Below, one piece after another: positions 22,690 to 33,535 of a stretch of 49,715 nt of DNA. The stretch comes from Russula earlei (Eukaryota; Basidiomycota; Agaricomycetes; Russulales; Russulaceae). How positions within the stretch are numbered: the stretch's first letter is position 1; the number at the start of each line of letters is the position of its first letter. The stretch is from contig JAGFNK010000395.1 of the NCBI GenBank assembly GCA_025769875.1, positions 1 through 49,715 of the forward strand, in the 5' to 3' direction. The position numbers and the translations under genes are program-made. Below the pieces are notes generated by a model that saw only the letters and a program-made list of their open reading frames with translations, did no database searches and had not been told where the DNA came from.

Positions 22690-23990
22690 CCAGTGTAAGG
22701 TGGATTCCCGCTGGCCATAGAGTCATGTGATTTGGGGGTATTGGTTGACTGCTGACATGATCCCCATAAAAACAAACTCCTATGCCTCACATGTCTCTCC
22801 ATCAAGCCTCTCCCCCTGTGTTTCTCCTCATCTCCATTTTTCCATTTCATTCCTTCCACCACCACCACCTTCCTTCATGCCTCACGAGAATGACATCACC
22901 AGTTTTCCAGACCAATCTTGAAGCATGGACATCACCAAAGTTCTCTCTCTTTCATGTTCTTCCAGCCCACTTTCTTGCATCTCTGATGACCATGTTATCA
23001 TTCGTCTTGTCCTTTCATCATTTTCAAGTCTGCCACCTTGGACCCTCAATGACCAGCCTGTCATCATTCATCTTGTTCTTCCATTGTTTTCAAGTCTGCT
23101 GCCTCATGCCCTCAATGACCATGTCATCATCTTCCTTGTCCTTTCATTGTTTCCCAGTCTGCTGCCTTGTGAACTCATTGACTGTCTTGCACTCACACTC
23201 TTGACTTCCTTTCATCGCCTAGCAATTCCACCCCTGCCGCCCAGCTCACCCTCAACTCCCTTTCATCACATACCAATCGCACCCACACCTATTGGCCAGC
23301 TCTTGACCCCCTTTCATTGTGTCGACCTGCTGCAACCAGTATGCCATGTTCTCCAACCTTTTGCCATCGTCAACACAGTCAGATGCGAGGGCTCACTGCC
23401 CCAATGGTGCACAACTACTGCAATCGATAATTCATATGCTGCCCTTCTGTCTCTGTTTCACTATGAATTCTCCAACTCCGTTTGTTCTCTTTGGCTTGTT
23501 TGCTACTGATCAATTTCATTTACTGTATGTGTTTCAGATTCCTCACATGGACCATGTTTTTCATTTTTCATACTCACACTGACCCCCATTCATGTCTCTT
23601 GTACCCCCACTCCTCAAGTATCTGCCTCTCTCATAGTTTTTGCCTTGTATAAAAGGACTTTAGCTACGTCTCAGAACAAGGACATCTTTTGGTTCTAGAA
23701 AATCTCCCTTCTGTGTGCTGCATGCTCCCAAAGAACAGGTTGAGAATAACATGTTTGACTCTCCTCCACCCTTCTGACTTGTCATTGCTATTTCTTTTCC
23801 TCCTTCGACCATCTTGCTCTCGCCTTTTGTCTCTCTCTCTCTCATGCGCTCCCCACTTCAATGCATACACAACTCCACACAGACCCTTGAGCCATGTCAT
23901 GTCGGTGAGCTGGAGGACATTCTTGCTTTTCTTTTCCACTTTCTTCTCCCTGGTCTTGGCTGTCTTATGATCTCACTTGCACATCACCTG
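22690..23990. other. Foreign stretch splitting the pogo transposase
   Basis: About 1.3 kb, pyrimidine-rich on the plus strand, separates the two transposase parts, replacing most of the DDE domain. It holds a 64-66 bp tandem repeat (22981-23173) and no recognisable ORF. I could not find terminal repeats or a target duplication, so insertion versus replacement is open. Confidence 0.45.
22981..23173 (+). repeat. Tandem repeat, three units of 64, 66 and 63 bp
   Basis: Units begin at 22981, 23045 and 23111 with CTCxATGACC and share ATCATC, CTTGT, CTTYCAT-TTT and AGTCTGCYRCC blocks in the same order. A partial fourth begins at 23174. Identity between units is moderate. Confidence 0.75.
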
Positions 23991-23999
23991 ATGCGCTTC

Positions 24000-25065
24000 A
24001 CCAGACCTCATTCAGAACATGTTCTGCAAGTCTGGAATCTGGCCCCTCAATCTGTCAGTCTTCACTGAAGAAGACTTTGCACCTAGCAAGGCATCATCAT
24101 CTTCATCACACTTCCCCTCTTCATACCCAATGGAGGTTCCAACCTTGCCTCCAGCAGTCAGTTCAGATCTCAGTTCTGAAACCAGTGACACTGATTATAT
24201 TGCCTTGGACTTGGAGGGAGGTGCTAGGGACATGACCAGCAGCCACGGATCCTCAACATCCTCAATGACTGAGACTGACCCCCACTTATGTGCTTGCAAT
24301 GTGATGATCACGCATGTATCTTTGGCACAGAACATGGAGGGGATTCTTTCTGATCACCAAGCTGTCTCTGTGCTCCAAGATCAAACACAGAGCCATGAGG
24401 AGCTGATTTCCAAAATACAATCACTTTGTCACAAAGTTTTGGTCCTTTCCCAAACTGTGATTATGAAAGCATTGCAATTGAGTGTGGCAAATGCACACTG
24501 CACAATTGCTCAGTGAGAGGCCAACAATCTGCATGTGAAGTTGGCAAATCAACAAAAGACAAGACCTCATGCTTTGACAAAGATCAAGGCCCGGTTTGTT
24601 ACACATCCTGAGCTGAAGGAGGCATTTGAAGCAGATGAATGAGATTGAATTACCAGGAGAGAAAAGAAACAAAAAAAATGCACTGAGAAAGCTACTGAAG
24701 ATTTGGCTTGTGCTATACAAATTAGTGAAGGCACTGTTTCAAAGGTTTTTGACAATTCTTTCTCATCATACAAGTGCAAGGAAGACCTTATGATGATTGC
24801 AGGTGCACTTGAGCTCTCAATGGAGGGCACCATGTCTGAACTCACCACATGGATCAAAGAGCAACTTGTTGCACATCCTGAGTTGGAAAACAACCAACGA
24901 TTTGTGGGACTTTATGGCAGACAATGTAGTAGTAATAATCACTATCCCTCCTCATCATCTCTTGCCTCATCAATAGGACCCTCACTGGCACAACCATTTG
25001 CACAGCTGCCTTTGCAACACTCTTACAGTACTGCACCATACATTACTACTACACCATCATTCTAG
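24000..25065 (+). pseudogene. Pogo-like transposase, C-terminal part
   Basis: Begins SPDLIQNMFCKSGIWPLN, the end of a fungal DDE_1 transposase (KTGIWPLNP-like), then FTEEDFAPSKASSSSS and a long C-terminal tail with helices (LQDQTQSHEELISKIQ). In another frame come KIKARFVTHPELKEAFEADE and a SAP-like segment (EDLMMIAGALELS; TMSELTTWIKEQL). There are at least two frame changes or stops (near 24514 and 24640). Same element as 22095-22680. Confidence 0.75.
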
Positions 25066-25622
25066 ATTCAATATTGGGACCAGATTCCACTCAATTAGAT
25101 GCTCCTCCTGTTTTCCCTAGTCCTCACCTAATTGAATTGCCATTGTACATAACATTTCATCCTGGGTGGACTTTAATTCAGCATGTGTGTTACATGTATG
25201 TTACTTTCATGACATTTGTGACTGCCAAGATGGTAGTGAACTGCCAAGTTCCCAGTGGCATACAGTACCCCACTTGGAAGGAGTGGAAGGAGGGGGCTAG
25301 AAAAAATATTTTACATATCACATGTAAACCCCACACATGAATGCAAATCACACCAAAAAAAAATTGATATTTGAAATAGACTCATATTAGTTTATTATCA
25401 TGTCACTTACATCCCCTGTCATTCCTGTCACAAAAATCCCAAAATCCAAGTTCAAGTTCAAGATTCAAGAATTCTTGGTTGGTAAAAGGGGCCTTATTTT
25501 GATACAAATTTGTAGCAAACAATTTGTGAAATTTAGAACATACATTATGTTACAAATTGAAATTTTCCTTTTGTGACTGACAAAAGTGTAACATTTGAAT
25601 AACAAACATCAATGTATGTTAC

Positions 25623-26234
25623 TGTTATGGCATTGTGGCCATAAGAGCATTAGCTCAGAGTTCAGTGGGGCCAAGTCCCTGTGACTTGGTTCAAGGGTTC
25701 AGTGGGGGCCAGCTCAAGGAGACTGGTTCAGAGATTTAGCGTCTCAAGACTAAGTCAAGGATGATGTAATCCGCAGACAGAGTTGATCTCCTGGTTTCAC
25801 AGAAGAGGAGGACAATGAAGGAGAAGCAGAGGAGGAAGAGGAACACGAAGGTTCCTTGTGATGAGCTTAGGTCAAGCAGAGTATAAGCCAGCACAACACA
25901 AGTTGTGATTGAGGGACAGTACAGGGCAAAGGGATGCAACAGGAAATGGGACAAAGCTAAGCTTGGGGCATTCCCCCAGCTTCTACAGGCACTTAAATAC
26001 TGTATCTAACGAGGCTGTACAGTACTATATGCAGAACAATAGATAAAGGCAGACCAATGGCAAAAAGGTACTTGAACAATAGATGAAACACAATGGGTGA
26101 AACAATAAGGGACCATCAGCATCAAGGGATGAAATGGTAACCGAGGGGATGAGGGTGATGGAGGAGAACAATAGTAAAAGCAAATAATAACAACAGAGTG
26201 TAGAGACAAACCGACAAGGGGGTAATTCATGACA
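25623..26234 (-). repeat. 3' LTR of element B (612 bp)
   Basis: Starts TGTCATGAATTACC on the minus strand at 26234 and ends ATAACA at 25623. The same-length partner is at 42683-43294. GTTAC at 25618-25622 is one half of the target duplication. Confidence 0.93.
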
Positions 26235-26239
26235 TCATG

Positions 26240-26247
26240 CCCCCTTC
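26240..26247 (-). promoter_or_regulatory. Polypurine tract of element B
   Basis: The minus strand reads GAAGGGGG immediately upstream of the 3' LTR, the position of the plus-strand DNA primer in LTR retrotransposons. The equivalent tract in element C is CAAGGGGG. Confidence 0.7.
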
Positions 26248-26264
26248 ATGCTTAGTTCTCCAAA

Positions 26265-28781
26265 CTAATTGGTCTTGGGACCCAACTCATGGAGTTCATC
26301 GCCTTCAACCTCTGGCCATGTGCTCTGGGGCCCCATTGCCCTGGGGCAGAAACCTCGGTAACTCTGGTGAGTCCTCCTGAGGATACAATCCACTTGACCA
26401 CTGCAGTTGGTGTGAGGTTTGTTACAATCCTTGTTCCAGTGCCCTCTGGTGTTACAGTGTTTGCAAATGTGTTGTTGCTTTTGGAGTTGATGACACTGCA
26501 CCTTAGTCATATGTGCCGGAGTGAGAGGGGTGTTGGGGGTGCTAGCGTCATTGGAGAACATTTGGGGGAAGTGGGAGGGTGACCCCATGGGGGTGTCATT
26601 TTGAGATTGGTTGACAACATGAGGTAGATATTCGAGGGGGGGGGGGTTAAAGAGAGAGGATGACGAGTGGGCAGTGGAGGAGAGGAGGGAGTGGGTGGTT
26701 CTTTTGACTTCTCAATTCTGTTGTAAATCCCTGCCAGTGAGTAGTATGGCCCAGTATTGTGGGTGAGACCCCCATCGGTCATCATGTTGTTGAGTTGGTG
26801 ACGGACTTGGATGGAAGTGTTGTTGGCTTGAAGGTGGCTGCAGATGGTGGCAGTTTCTTTGGTGTGAGATTGGATTTCATGGAGTCAATCGGCCAGTTGT
26901 CCTTGCAGGATGTTTAGGGCCCCTTGGATAGAGATGTGCTTGCCCTCTAAGACCTTCAATTGAAATGAACTAGTGTGGAGGCGGTAGACGTCAGCAAGGG
27001 CACCAGGGTCATGGAGGTTCTCGAGTGCCTGAGCAACATCAAAGTGGAAGGGGTGGTCCTCAATCAAGAGGTGGAGATCAGAGGCAGTGGTGGAAGGATG
27101 GGGGGCAGAGATGACAGGCCAGGCGATGAGGCTTTCTCCATAGGCGGGTTCTCCTTGACCCATAGTTCCTAGAAGCATGGGTTCATCATTGTACAAGGCG
27201 ACACATAAAGTAAGGTAGTAGGTGTTTCCATCCATTAATGTTAATATAGAAAGGGGGTACGTGTGTGTATGGTTTGTAAACAAACCAGGGGGGGCCAGGG
27301 TGAGTGGGGTCCGCTTCAGTTGGGGTAGGTGAGGGTGTTCCTTTGTGGATGGCGAGTGGGTTGAGGGTGGCTGAGAGGTCTTGCAGTTCAGCCTTGTCAG
27401 GGACAATGAAGGTGCGTTGATCAATGATGTACTGAATGACTTCAGGTGAAAGGGGTTCTTGTTTAACAGTGGGAGAGGGGGTGAGAATTGGTAGTGGTGA
27501 TGAAATGGGAGCTGAGGACAACATGGGAGTATTGTAGGTAGTGTTATGAACCAAGGCCAAGTCCTGGCCGAGGATTGTCCTATTTTACTCAAGAAAGACC
27601 TCTCTCACTTTGCATTGCCGACTCCCTTCCAGTTTCTGGGCTATCCCTCCTGTGGTACAAGATATTGCTACTGCAAAGGCATTCTAACACGACCAGGCAC
27701 CGGTTTCCTAATCGGGTAATCATCGCGTGGCAGCCACATGGCCACCCAGCCACCATGGACCCGAAACAGCGGCACAAACTCTTAGAAACTGTTGCATAAA
27801 TCATCTGATGTCATCAAGGCTCCAATGACATCATGGCTGACTGAGCAACTCCACAGTGACCTCATAGGCTCACTAAGTGCCCCACAATGACATCATAATG
27901 ATGTCATCGCTCCACACTGATCAGTAATGCGCTCAGTAAGCCTGAAACTTGACACAAGCAAGTTTATGCCTCTGTAGTCCTATTGGATGGTACCAAAGAG
28001 TCTAGAATAGTCCCAGTGCTTTGTAATCGACCTTGTACACTGTATATAAGCCCCAATGAAGCATGGCAGTCGTCAGACTGTCCATTTGTGATACTCTCAT
28101 CTTCCTGGGTACTCCCCCGCGACCGCTCAGTCTAGAGATTCCCCTCACTTCCAAGGTACTCTTCAACGACCACCTTGTTTAAAGTCTTCTCACTACACTG
28201 GCCTCCAGCCTTTGCCTTTGTCTCTTGCAACACCTACCAGTCCCCATCTGGTACCTCCTCATCGTTTGGCTCGTCCTCTTGTTCAATGCCGCCCTCGCCG
28301 CGTATCATCTGTTCCGACCCTTGCCCACCTGCTCCTGAGTCCTTAGTGATCAGCAGTACGTGTCTTGACAGGTAGAAGTAGCGTGCTCATGGTGCCAGGT
28401 GGACCACTCTGAAGGAGTGGGGGTATTTATGGGGCTGATCGTATGATATGGTTCCATACCAAATCCATAAGTACTACTCTTCATATAGATAAATGAAACT
28501 TGGAGAAACGGGGGGTCAATCATAAGTAATTGAAATCCATGGAAGTCACCAGGGGAGAGAATTCCAGAAAAGAGTTGTTCCCTGGTGGCTATGTCAAAAA
28601 TGGTGCATCCACGGTTGGGGATAGTGGGGTCATTGACTGAATAGGAAGGAGGGTTACATGAACTGATTCGGGGAAGTAGCATACATTGTTGTATTGTAAG
28701 TCCTTGGAACTGGTGTTCCAGGTTGTCTAGGTCCTTGTCCGAGTGGTGAGATTCTGTGGGATCAGAATTAGTAGTAGACAT
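26265..28781 (-). pseudogene. Element B third ORF, zinc-knuckle accessory protein
   Basis: It lies downstream of the chromodomain. The frame starting MSTTNSDPTES at 28781 is continuous with the upstream pol frame, so it may be read as a fusion or by restart. It continues through an 829-bp solo LTR (27542-28370) and several frame changes to a stop at 26265, about 550 codons without the LTR. The middle is Pro/Thr-rich with no recognised fold. The C-terminus is Cys/His-rich: CKHCNTRGHWNKDC (CCHC knuckle), then further Cys at x6, x5 and x12. The same spacing ends ORF3 of element C. A nucleic-acid-binding accessory role is inferred from the knuckle only. Confidence 0.72.
27542..28370 (+). repeat. 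Solo LTR, 829-bp family, copy 2
   Basis: Starts TGTTATGAACC and ends TTGACA. A perfect target duplication GGTAG lies at 27537-27541 and 28371-28375. It has the same length as copy 1 at 1893-2721 and is about 85-90% similar by eye, in opposite orientation. It interrupts the third ORF of element B. Confidence 0.93.
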
Positions 28782-30828
28782 AATGCAGAGTATGGTGGGT
28801 TGTTGTAGATGAAACATGGTGATGGTGTCTTGGGCATTTTTAAGGTTTGAGAGGGGTTCCCACATGTCTTTCGCTGTGGAGTACCCCTTCCATCAGACCC
28901 TGTATTGAAGATGCCCCCTGTGGGTACGCTGAGTGGTGATTTTTTCAACTTCATATTCTCCTGAAAGAAGGTCAGGTGGTGGTTCAGGGAAGTTTGGCCT
29001 GTGTTCCACTGTTTCTGTGACCAGAGATAAGAGAGAGGCATGAAACACGTTATGGATGCTCCATTGGGGGGGAAGTTGAAGTTGATAAGCGACATGAGAG
29101 ATCCTTTTGGTGACGGTAAAAGGACCAAACCATTTGGGGTGGAACTTCTTAAATTGATGGGGAGTTTTTAAGCTAGTGCCTTCCAACCAGACCTTCTGTC
29201 CTTCTTCGAAACCCTTGAACTTGGTTTCCTTGATCCAGTTGTTTTGCGTCTTCTTCATTGCTTCTTGTGCTGATTCCCTCATGTCTTTTAATGCTTGAAG
29301 TTGCTCTTGGATTCCAGGGAATTTGGATCTGAGTTGGGTGCCAAGTTCTTGTGGGTTAAAGCCTATGAGGAGTTTGTACAGGGTTTTCTTGGTGGTGGTA
29401 GATTTATGGGTGTTAAAATGGTATTGGGCTATGGGGAGCCAGTGTGCCCATTCTTCTTGTTTCTCTCCTGTGTAGATGCACAGGTACATTTCCAAAGTTT
29501 GATTGGTTCTTTCTGATTGCCCATCAGTTTGGGGGTGATAGGCTGTGCTTAGGTTTTGATTGATCCCAAGGATTCAGGAAACTTCTTGAAACAGGTTGGA
29601 GGTGAAACAGGAGTCGTGGTCAGAGATAATCTTGGAGGGAACTCCAGTCCATGGGAAGGCGTATCATAAAAATAATTTAGCCATTTGCAGGGTTCCCATG
29701 TCTTTACAGCAAGGTATGAATATAGCTGCTTTAGTGGAGTTGTGGTCAGTGATGGTCATAATGGCATTGTTTCCTTCTGATGGTGGGAGGTCAACAATCC
29801 AATCAATGGCCACAGTTTGGAAGGGTTTTTGAAATTCTGGGGGAATGGGGTAAACTGGGGGGCAAGTTGGGTGTGTGGAGGATTTGTTGGCTTGACAGGT
29901 GGCACAGCCTTGAATATAGTCCCAAATGAAGTAGGCCATTTTTGGCCATCAGAAAGATTCTTGAATTGAGTATAAGGTTTGGGCATTTCCTGTATGTCCG
30001 CCAAGGATGCTGTTGTGATAGGTATGTAAAATTTTTGCAAGAGGGGTTCTTGATATGGGACCACTAATTTCCCATCTTTGAATAGTGTGCCTTCTTCCTC
30101 TTGAAGGCCATGTTTGACCTTCCACATGAGAAGGTCCAGTCTTTGGTTTCTTTGCTCAGTTAGGACTTGGGTGTAGAGGTCCTTGGTGTGAAGTGTTTGG
30201 ATGAAGAGTTTGTCAGGAAGTGCCATAATGTTTTGATTATCCCCTGACCCATTGTTGTGGTCTAGCCATCATGAGAGGGCATCTGCTTGGTTAGAGATCC
30301 CCGGCTTGTGGTGGATTTCAAAATGATAATCTGCGAGTGTGGAGATGTACCCCACGATTCTTTGATTGATTTTGTGTGGAAGTTGGTAGTGAGCAAGGTT
30401 GGCGTGGTCTGTAAAAATCTTGATGGGGTGTTTGGTTCCTACAAGCAGGTATCGCCAATGTTGAAGTGTGAGAATTAGGGTGAGGAACTCTCTGTCCCAA
30501 ACTGGATAATTCCTTTCTGCTTCATTGAATGTGTGTGACATGTTACCAATCATCTTTCTTTTTCCCCTTGAGTCTTTTTGGAACAGGATTGCCCCGGTGG
30601 CAAACTGTGAGGCGTCAGTTTCTAATTTGTATGGGAGTTCTGGGTTGGCAGTGTAGAGTTCAGGGTCATCACAGATTGCAGATATTAGGGTTTCCAGGGT
30701 GGTAGTCACTTCTGGGGTCCAGGAAAAGGGGGTTCCTTTCTTGATTGTAGAAAAAATGGGGCAAGCTATTTTTGCAAAGTCTCAGATGAATGGTTGTTGG
30801 TAATTGAGGGCACCCATAATTTGTTGTA
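28782..30828 (-). pseudogene. Element B pol: RNase H, integrase, chromodomain
   Basis: RNase H at 30269-30709 (KLETDASQFATGAILFQKD; FTDHANLAHYQ; NQADALS) is followed by integrase fragments (WPLIGLLTSHHQKE region; FPQN) and the C-terminal integrase at 28893-29495 (GFNPQELGT; WFGPFTVTKRISHVAYQLQL; IHNVFHASLL). A chromodomain follows (EYEVEKI; LQYRV then a stop, then WKGYSTAKDMWEPLSNLKN). The right edge is the Tc1 insertion. The chromodomain would target integration to heterochromatin in the intact family. Confidence 0.85.
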
Positions 30829-31047
30829 CAGTGACCCAAAAAACCGTTCAAATGTTTTGTACATTTTCATTGTATTAACCATATCTAGATAACCACTGCA
30901 GCTGATAACATGTTAGTGGGCTTGTTTTAAAGCTCTACATCATAGCTTTGTAATGAAATACTATATATACTATGAACATAATTATGTAAGAAGATATAAG
31001 GTATTTCTTCCCGTGTATCCATTTGAACAGTTTTTTTGCCTTGGTAT
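30829..31047 (+). repeat. Left terminal inverted repeat of the Tc1 element
   Basis: The outer end CAGTGACCCAAAAAACCG pairs with 32430-32447. Its inner end (CATTTGAACAGTTTTTTTG near 31018) is itself an inverted copy of the outer motif, so each repeat carries two opposed candidate transposase sites. Confidence 0.8.
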
Positions 31048-31070
31048 CTAAATAGGGTATATGCCAAAAA

Positions 31071-32131
31071 TTAGTAGTTTGTGTATCCTCCATTTGCTTT
31101 GAACACCTCTTCCACCCTCCTAGGCATACTTTCTATCAAATTCTGCACAACAGTTTGATCAATGGCCTCCCATTCCAGCTTTGTGCGCTCCCAAAGTTCA
31201 TTGATTCCCTTAGGGGGTGTTGGATAAGCTGCAAGCTTCTTTTTGAGATGAGCCCAAAGATGCTCAATAGGATTGAGGTCTGGGGATTGAGCTGGCCAGT
31301 CCATGACCTGAATTCTGTGGTCTTGGAACCAAGATGTGGCAAGCCTGCTCTTGTGGATAGAGGCATTGTCCTGTTGAAAGAGGGTATCTTTGCATTTCTT
31401 CTTGAAATACTTGATAGATGCAAGTAGTTCATCCTCCAAAATGCTGCAATAAAGTTCAGCATCCATCTTTCCATCAATCTTTGCTGCATGCCCAACTCCT
31501 TCCCAAGACATGCAGCCCCACAACATCAAGGAACCTCCTCCAGGTTTGACTGTTGGCTGAACAAGGCGTTCAGAAAGGTGCTCTCCTCTTTTTTTCCAAG
31601 CCCATTTCTTGCCATCTGAGCCCATACGATTGATTTTGGTCTCATCTGACCAAATTACCCTCTTCCAGTCCTCCACAGTCCAGTATAGGTACTTTTCTGC
31701 AAAGTCCTTTCTGGCCCTATAGTGACTTGGTTTAAGGTAAGGCCTCTTCTTCTTTGTAACTGCCTTCAAGCCTGCCTTGTTAAGGTAGTTTGAATGGTCT
31801 GATTGGAGATAGTGGACTCTTTGATGACCTCCAACCTTCTAGCAACCTGAGGAGCAGTATCTGCTTCTCCAGAGCTAAGAAGGCATGTGGCAAAGCGGAT
31901 GTCAAGGTTAGAGAGCTTGGAAGGACGACCTCCAGAGGACTTTGGAAGGTCAGGAAGGTATTTCTGGCAAATGTTGGTGATTGAACCAATGCTTCTGTGT
32001 GCTGCCTTGGCAATGTTACAAACTGAATGGTTGGCCTGGAGAAGGGAGATGATGTAGTTGACTTCATGAGGAAGAAGAGACTTCATGATGTTGTTGGTGA
32101 AGAAGAAGCAGCTGTTTTGGCTTATTTGCAC
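31071..32131 (-). pseudogene. Tc1-type transposase with one frameshift
   Basis: The N-terminal part (31766-32131) has a helix-turn-helix pair (LPHEVNYIISLLQANHSV; GRPSKLS). The C-terminal part (31071-31769) is the DDE_3 domain with WSDETKI, LFQQDNASIH and NPIEHLWAHLKKKL. Thirty-four residues separate the second Asp from the Glu, which defines DD34E Tc1 elements. The two parts are one base out of frame around 31765; a single A missing from a short A run would explain it. Otherwise no stop is seen over about 350 codons, so the copy is recent. Confidence 0.92.
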
Positions 32132-32231
32132 ATGGTTTGAGTTTATTATAGGTCACATGACCTCCATGTTCAATTTTAGCCCTCTGGGGAAAGAATATGA
32201 ATCTTAATCTGAGAAATAATGAATTCACTTA

Positions 32232-32447
32232 CCAAGGCCAAAAAACTGTTCAAATGGGTACACCAGCAAACATACCTTATATATTCCTAAATAACTATGC
32301 TTATGCTGTATCAAGTATACCATTACAAAGCCATGATGTAGAGCTTGAAAACAAACCTAGTTACATATTATTAGCTGCAGTGGTTCTCTAGATATGGTCA
32401 ATACAATGAAAATGTACAAAACATTTGAACAGTTTTTTGGGTCACTG
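32232..32447 (-). repeat. Right terminal inverted repeat of the Tc1 element
   Basis: Reverse complement of the left repeat with scattered mismatches. Outer motif at 32420-32447 and inner opposed motif near 32232-32257. Confidence 0.8.
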
Positions 32448-33535
32448 TACCTGTTTCATGTTGTTTGGGGGTCTCGGCCAGTTTTTGAGGCCATCCATCT
32501 TTGTCAGGTCGATTTTGAGCATTCCTTGATTGATTCTAAAGCCCAAGAAATTGATCTCCCCTTGTTCAAAGGCACACTTGGATGCTTTCAGGAAATAAGA
32601 GTCCCTTTCCAAAAGATCAAGGAATTCATGCATGATCTGTCAGTGTGGATGTTCTTCTCCAGCTCCTGTGGCTATTGCCACATTGTCTAGGTAGTTGCAG
32701 GTGTTTTCTGGGTACTTGAGGAGCCAAGGTCTGAAGGTGTGGTTCATTGCCTGTTGAAAGGCTGCTGGTGCGTTGGTAAAACCAAAGCCCATTACCATGG
32801 GGATGAGTGTGCTGAATTGGGTTTTGAAGGCCCCCTTGTGTCGGTCCTCTGGATGAATCAGGATGTTATTGTAGCCAGCTCTGACATCAAATTTGCTAAA
32901 GGTGTTCTTGCCCCTTAGACGGTGTAGTTGTTCTTCCATGTTGGGTAAGGCATGGTAATCAGGGATGGTGGCATTGTTGAGTTTCTGGTAGTCTACTACC
33001 ATTCTTGGGGTGGTACCATCCTTCTTTTGGATGAAGAAGACCGGGGACATGAAATCTGAGACACCATCCTTGATGAAACCTTTGGCCAGATCTTCTTGTA
33101 TTTGTCTTGACAGTTCTTGTTTTTCATTCTGGGGGAGAGGGTAAGTATGGCAATCAAGGAATTTGGGGGCGTCAGGTTTCAGGGCAATTCTGAAGTCAAG
33201 TTCTCCTTGGCTAGGTGGGAGTCATTTGGCTGCTTCTTCTGAGAAGACTTTCTGATGTCATGAGTATTCAGGGGGAATGATAGCTGTCCTTATTTGTGCC
33301 ACTCAGATTTTTGGTGGGTTTGTTGGGGATACAGGGGTGAGAAGGACTCCTAGATGGTGTCTAAGGTGACCAGTGCTCCAGTTGATGAGAGGGTTTATCG
33401 CCTTCAAGAAGGGGTAACCAAGGATCATTCTGTCTTCTCCTAAATTAGTGACATAAAAGGTGAGAAGTTGGGTGGTAGGTCCATGTTGTATGGCCATTTG
33501 GGTGTAATGAGTTAGTGCCCCTCCTTGATTATTGG
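32448..33535 (-). pseudogene. Element B pol: protease C-half and reverse transcriptase
   Basis: The protease second half (GGALTHYTQMAIQHG; DRMILGYPFLK) lies at 33303-33535 just inside the element C insertion. RT at 32640-33050 has SPVFFIQKKDG, FSKFDVRAGYNNILI and FGFTNAPAAFQQAM. The catalytic box reads CNYLDN where YLDD is expected, so the second Asp is lost (one G-to-A change). The thumb (YFLKASKCAFEQG; LGFRINQG) runs to the Tc1 boundary. Confidence 0.85.

Larger units (their letters stand above)
20743..25493 (+). mobile_element. Pogo-like DNA transposon (broken), inserted in O
   Basis: Terminal inverted repeats start GGCCCCTTTTACCAACCAAG and match for about 50 bp at 20743 and 25493, with GATTCAAG-type repeats inside. 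TTA flanks both ends (20740-20742 and 25494-25496), fitting a 3-bp duplication or a TA site with an asymmetric base. Inside are plus-strand remains of a CENP-B/pogo-type transposase (22095-22680 and about 24000-25065), a 1.3-kb foreign-looking stretch between them, and an inverted miniature copy of the element (21476-22029). Assignment to pogo rests on the transposase; the GG...TTA termini would also suit a PIF/Harbinger element. Confidence 0.78.
30829..32447 (-). mobile_element. Tc1/mariner element (DD34E), inserted in element B
   Basis: 1619 bp flanked by TA (30827-30828, 32448-32449). Terminal inverted repeats begin CAGTGACCCAAAAAACYG and can be followed for about 215 bp on each side with a few tens of mismatches. 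It carries one transposase gene on the minus strand, broken by a single-base loss. It interrupts the RT/RNase H border of element B. Confidence 0.95.

Noticed and set aside
22981..23173. CRISPR-like array
   Set aside because: Units are contiguous, diverged tandem repeats without spacers, in a eukaryotic transposon.
25572..25605. Third copy of the O terminal motif as a separate element end
   Set aside because: It is similar to the O ends but has no partner or target duplication; kept as an internal repeat of O.
27575..27799. 74-codon ORF present twice (also at 2464-2688)
   Set aside because: Conserved only because both lie in copies of the same 829-bp LTR; the shared frame is not evidence of a protein.
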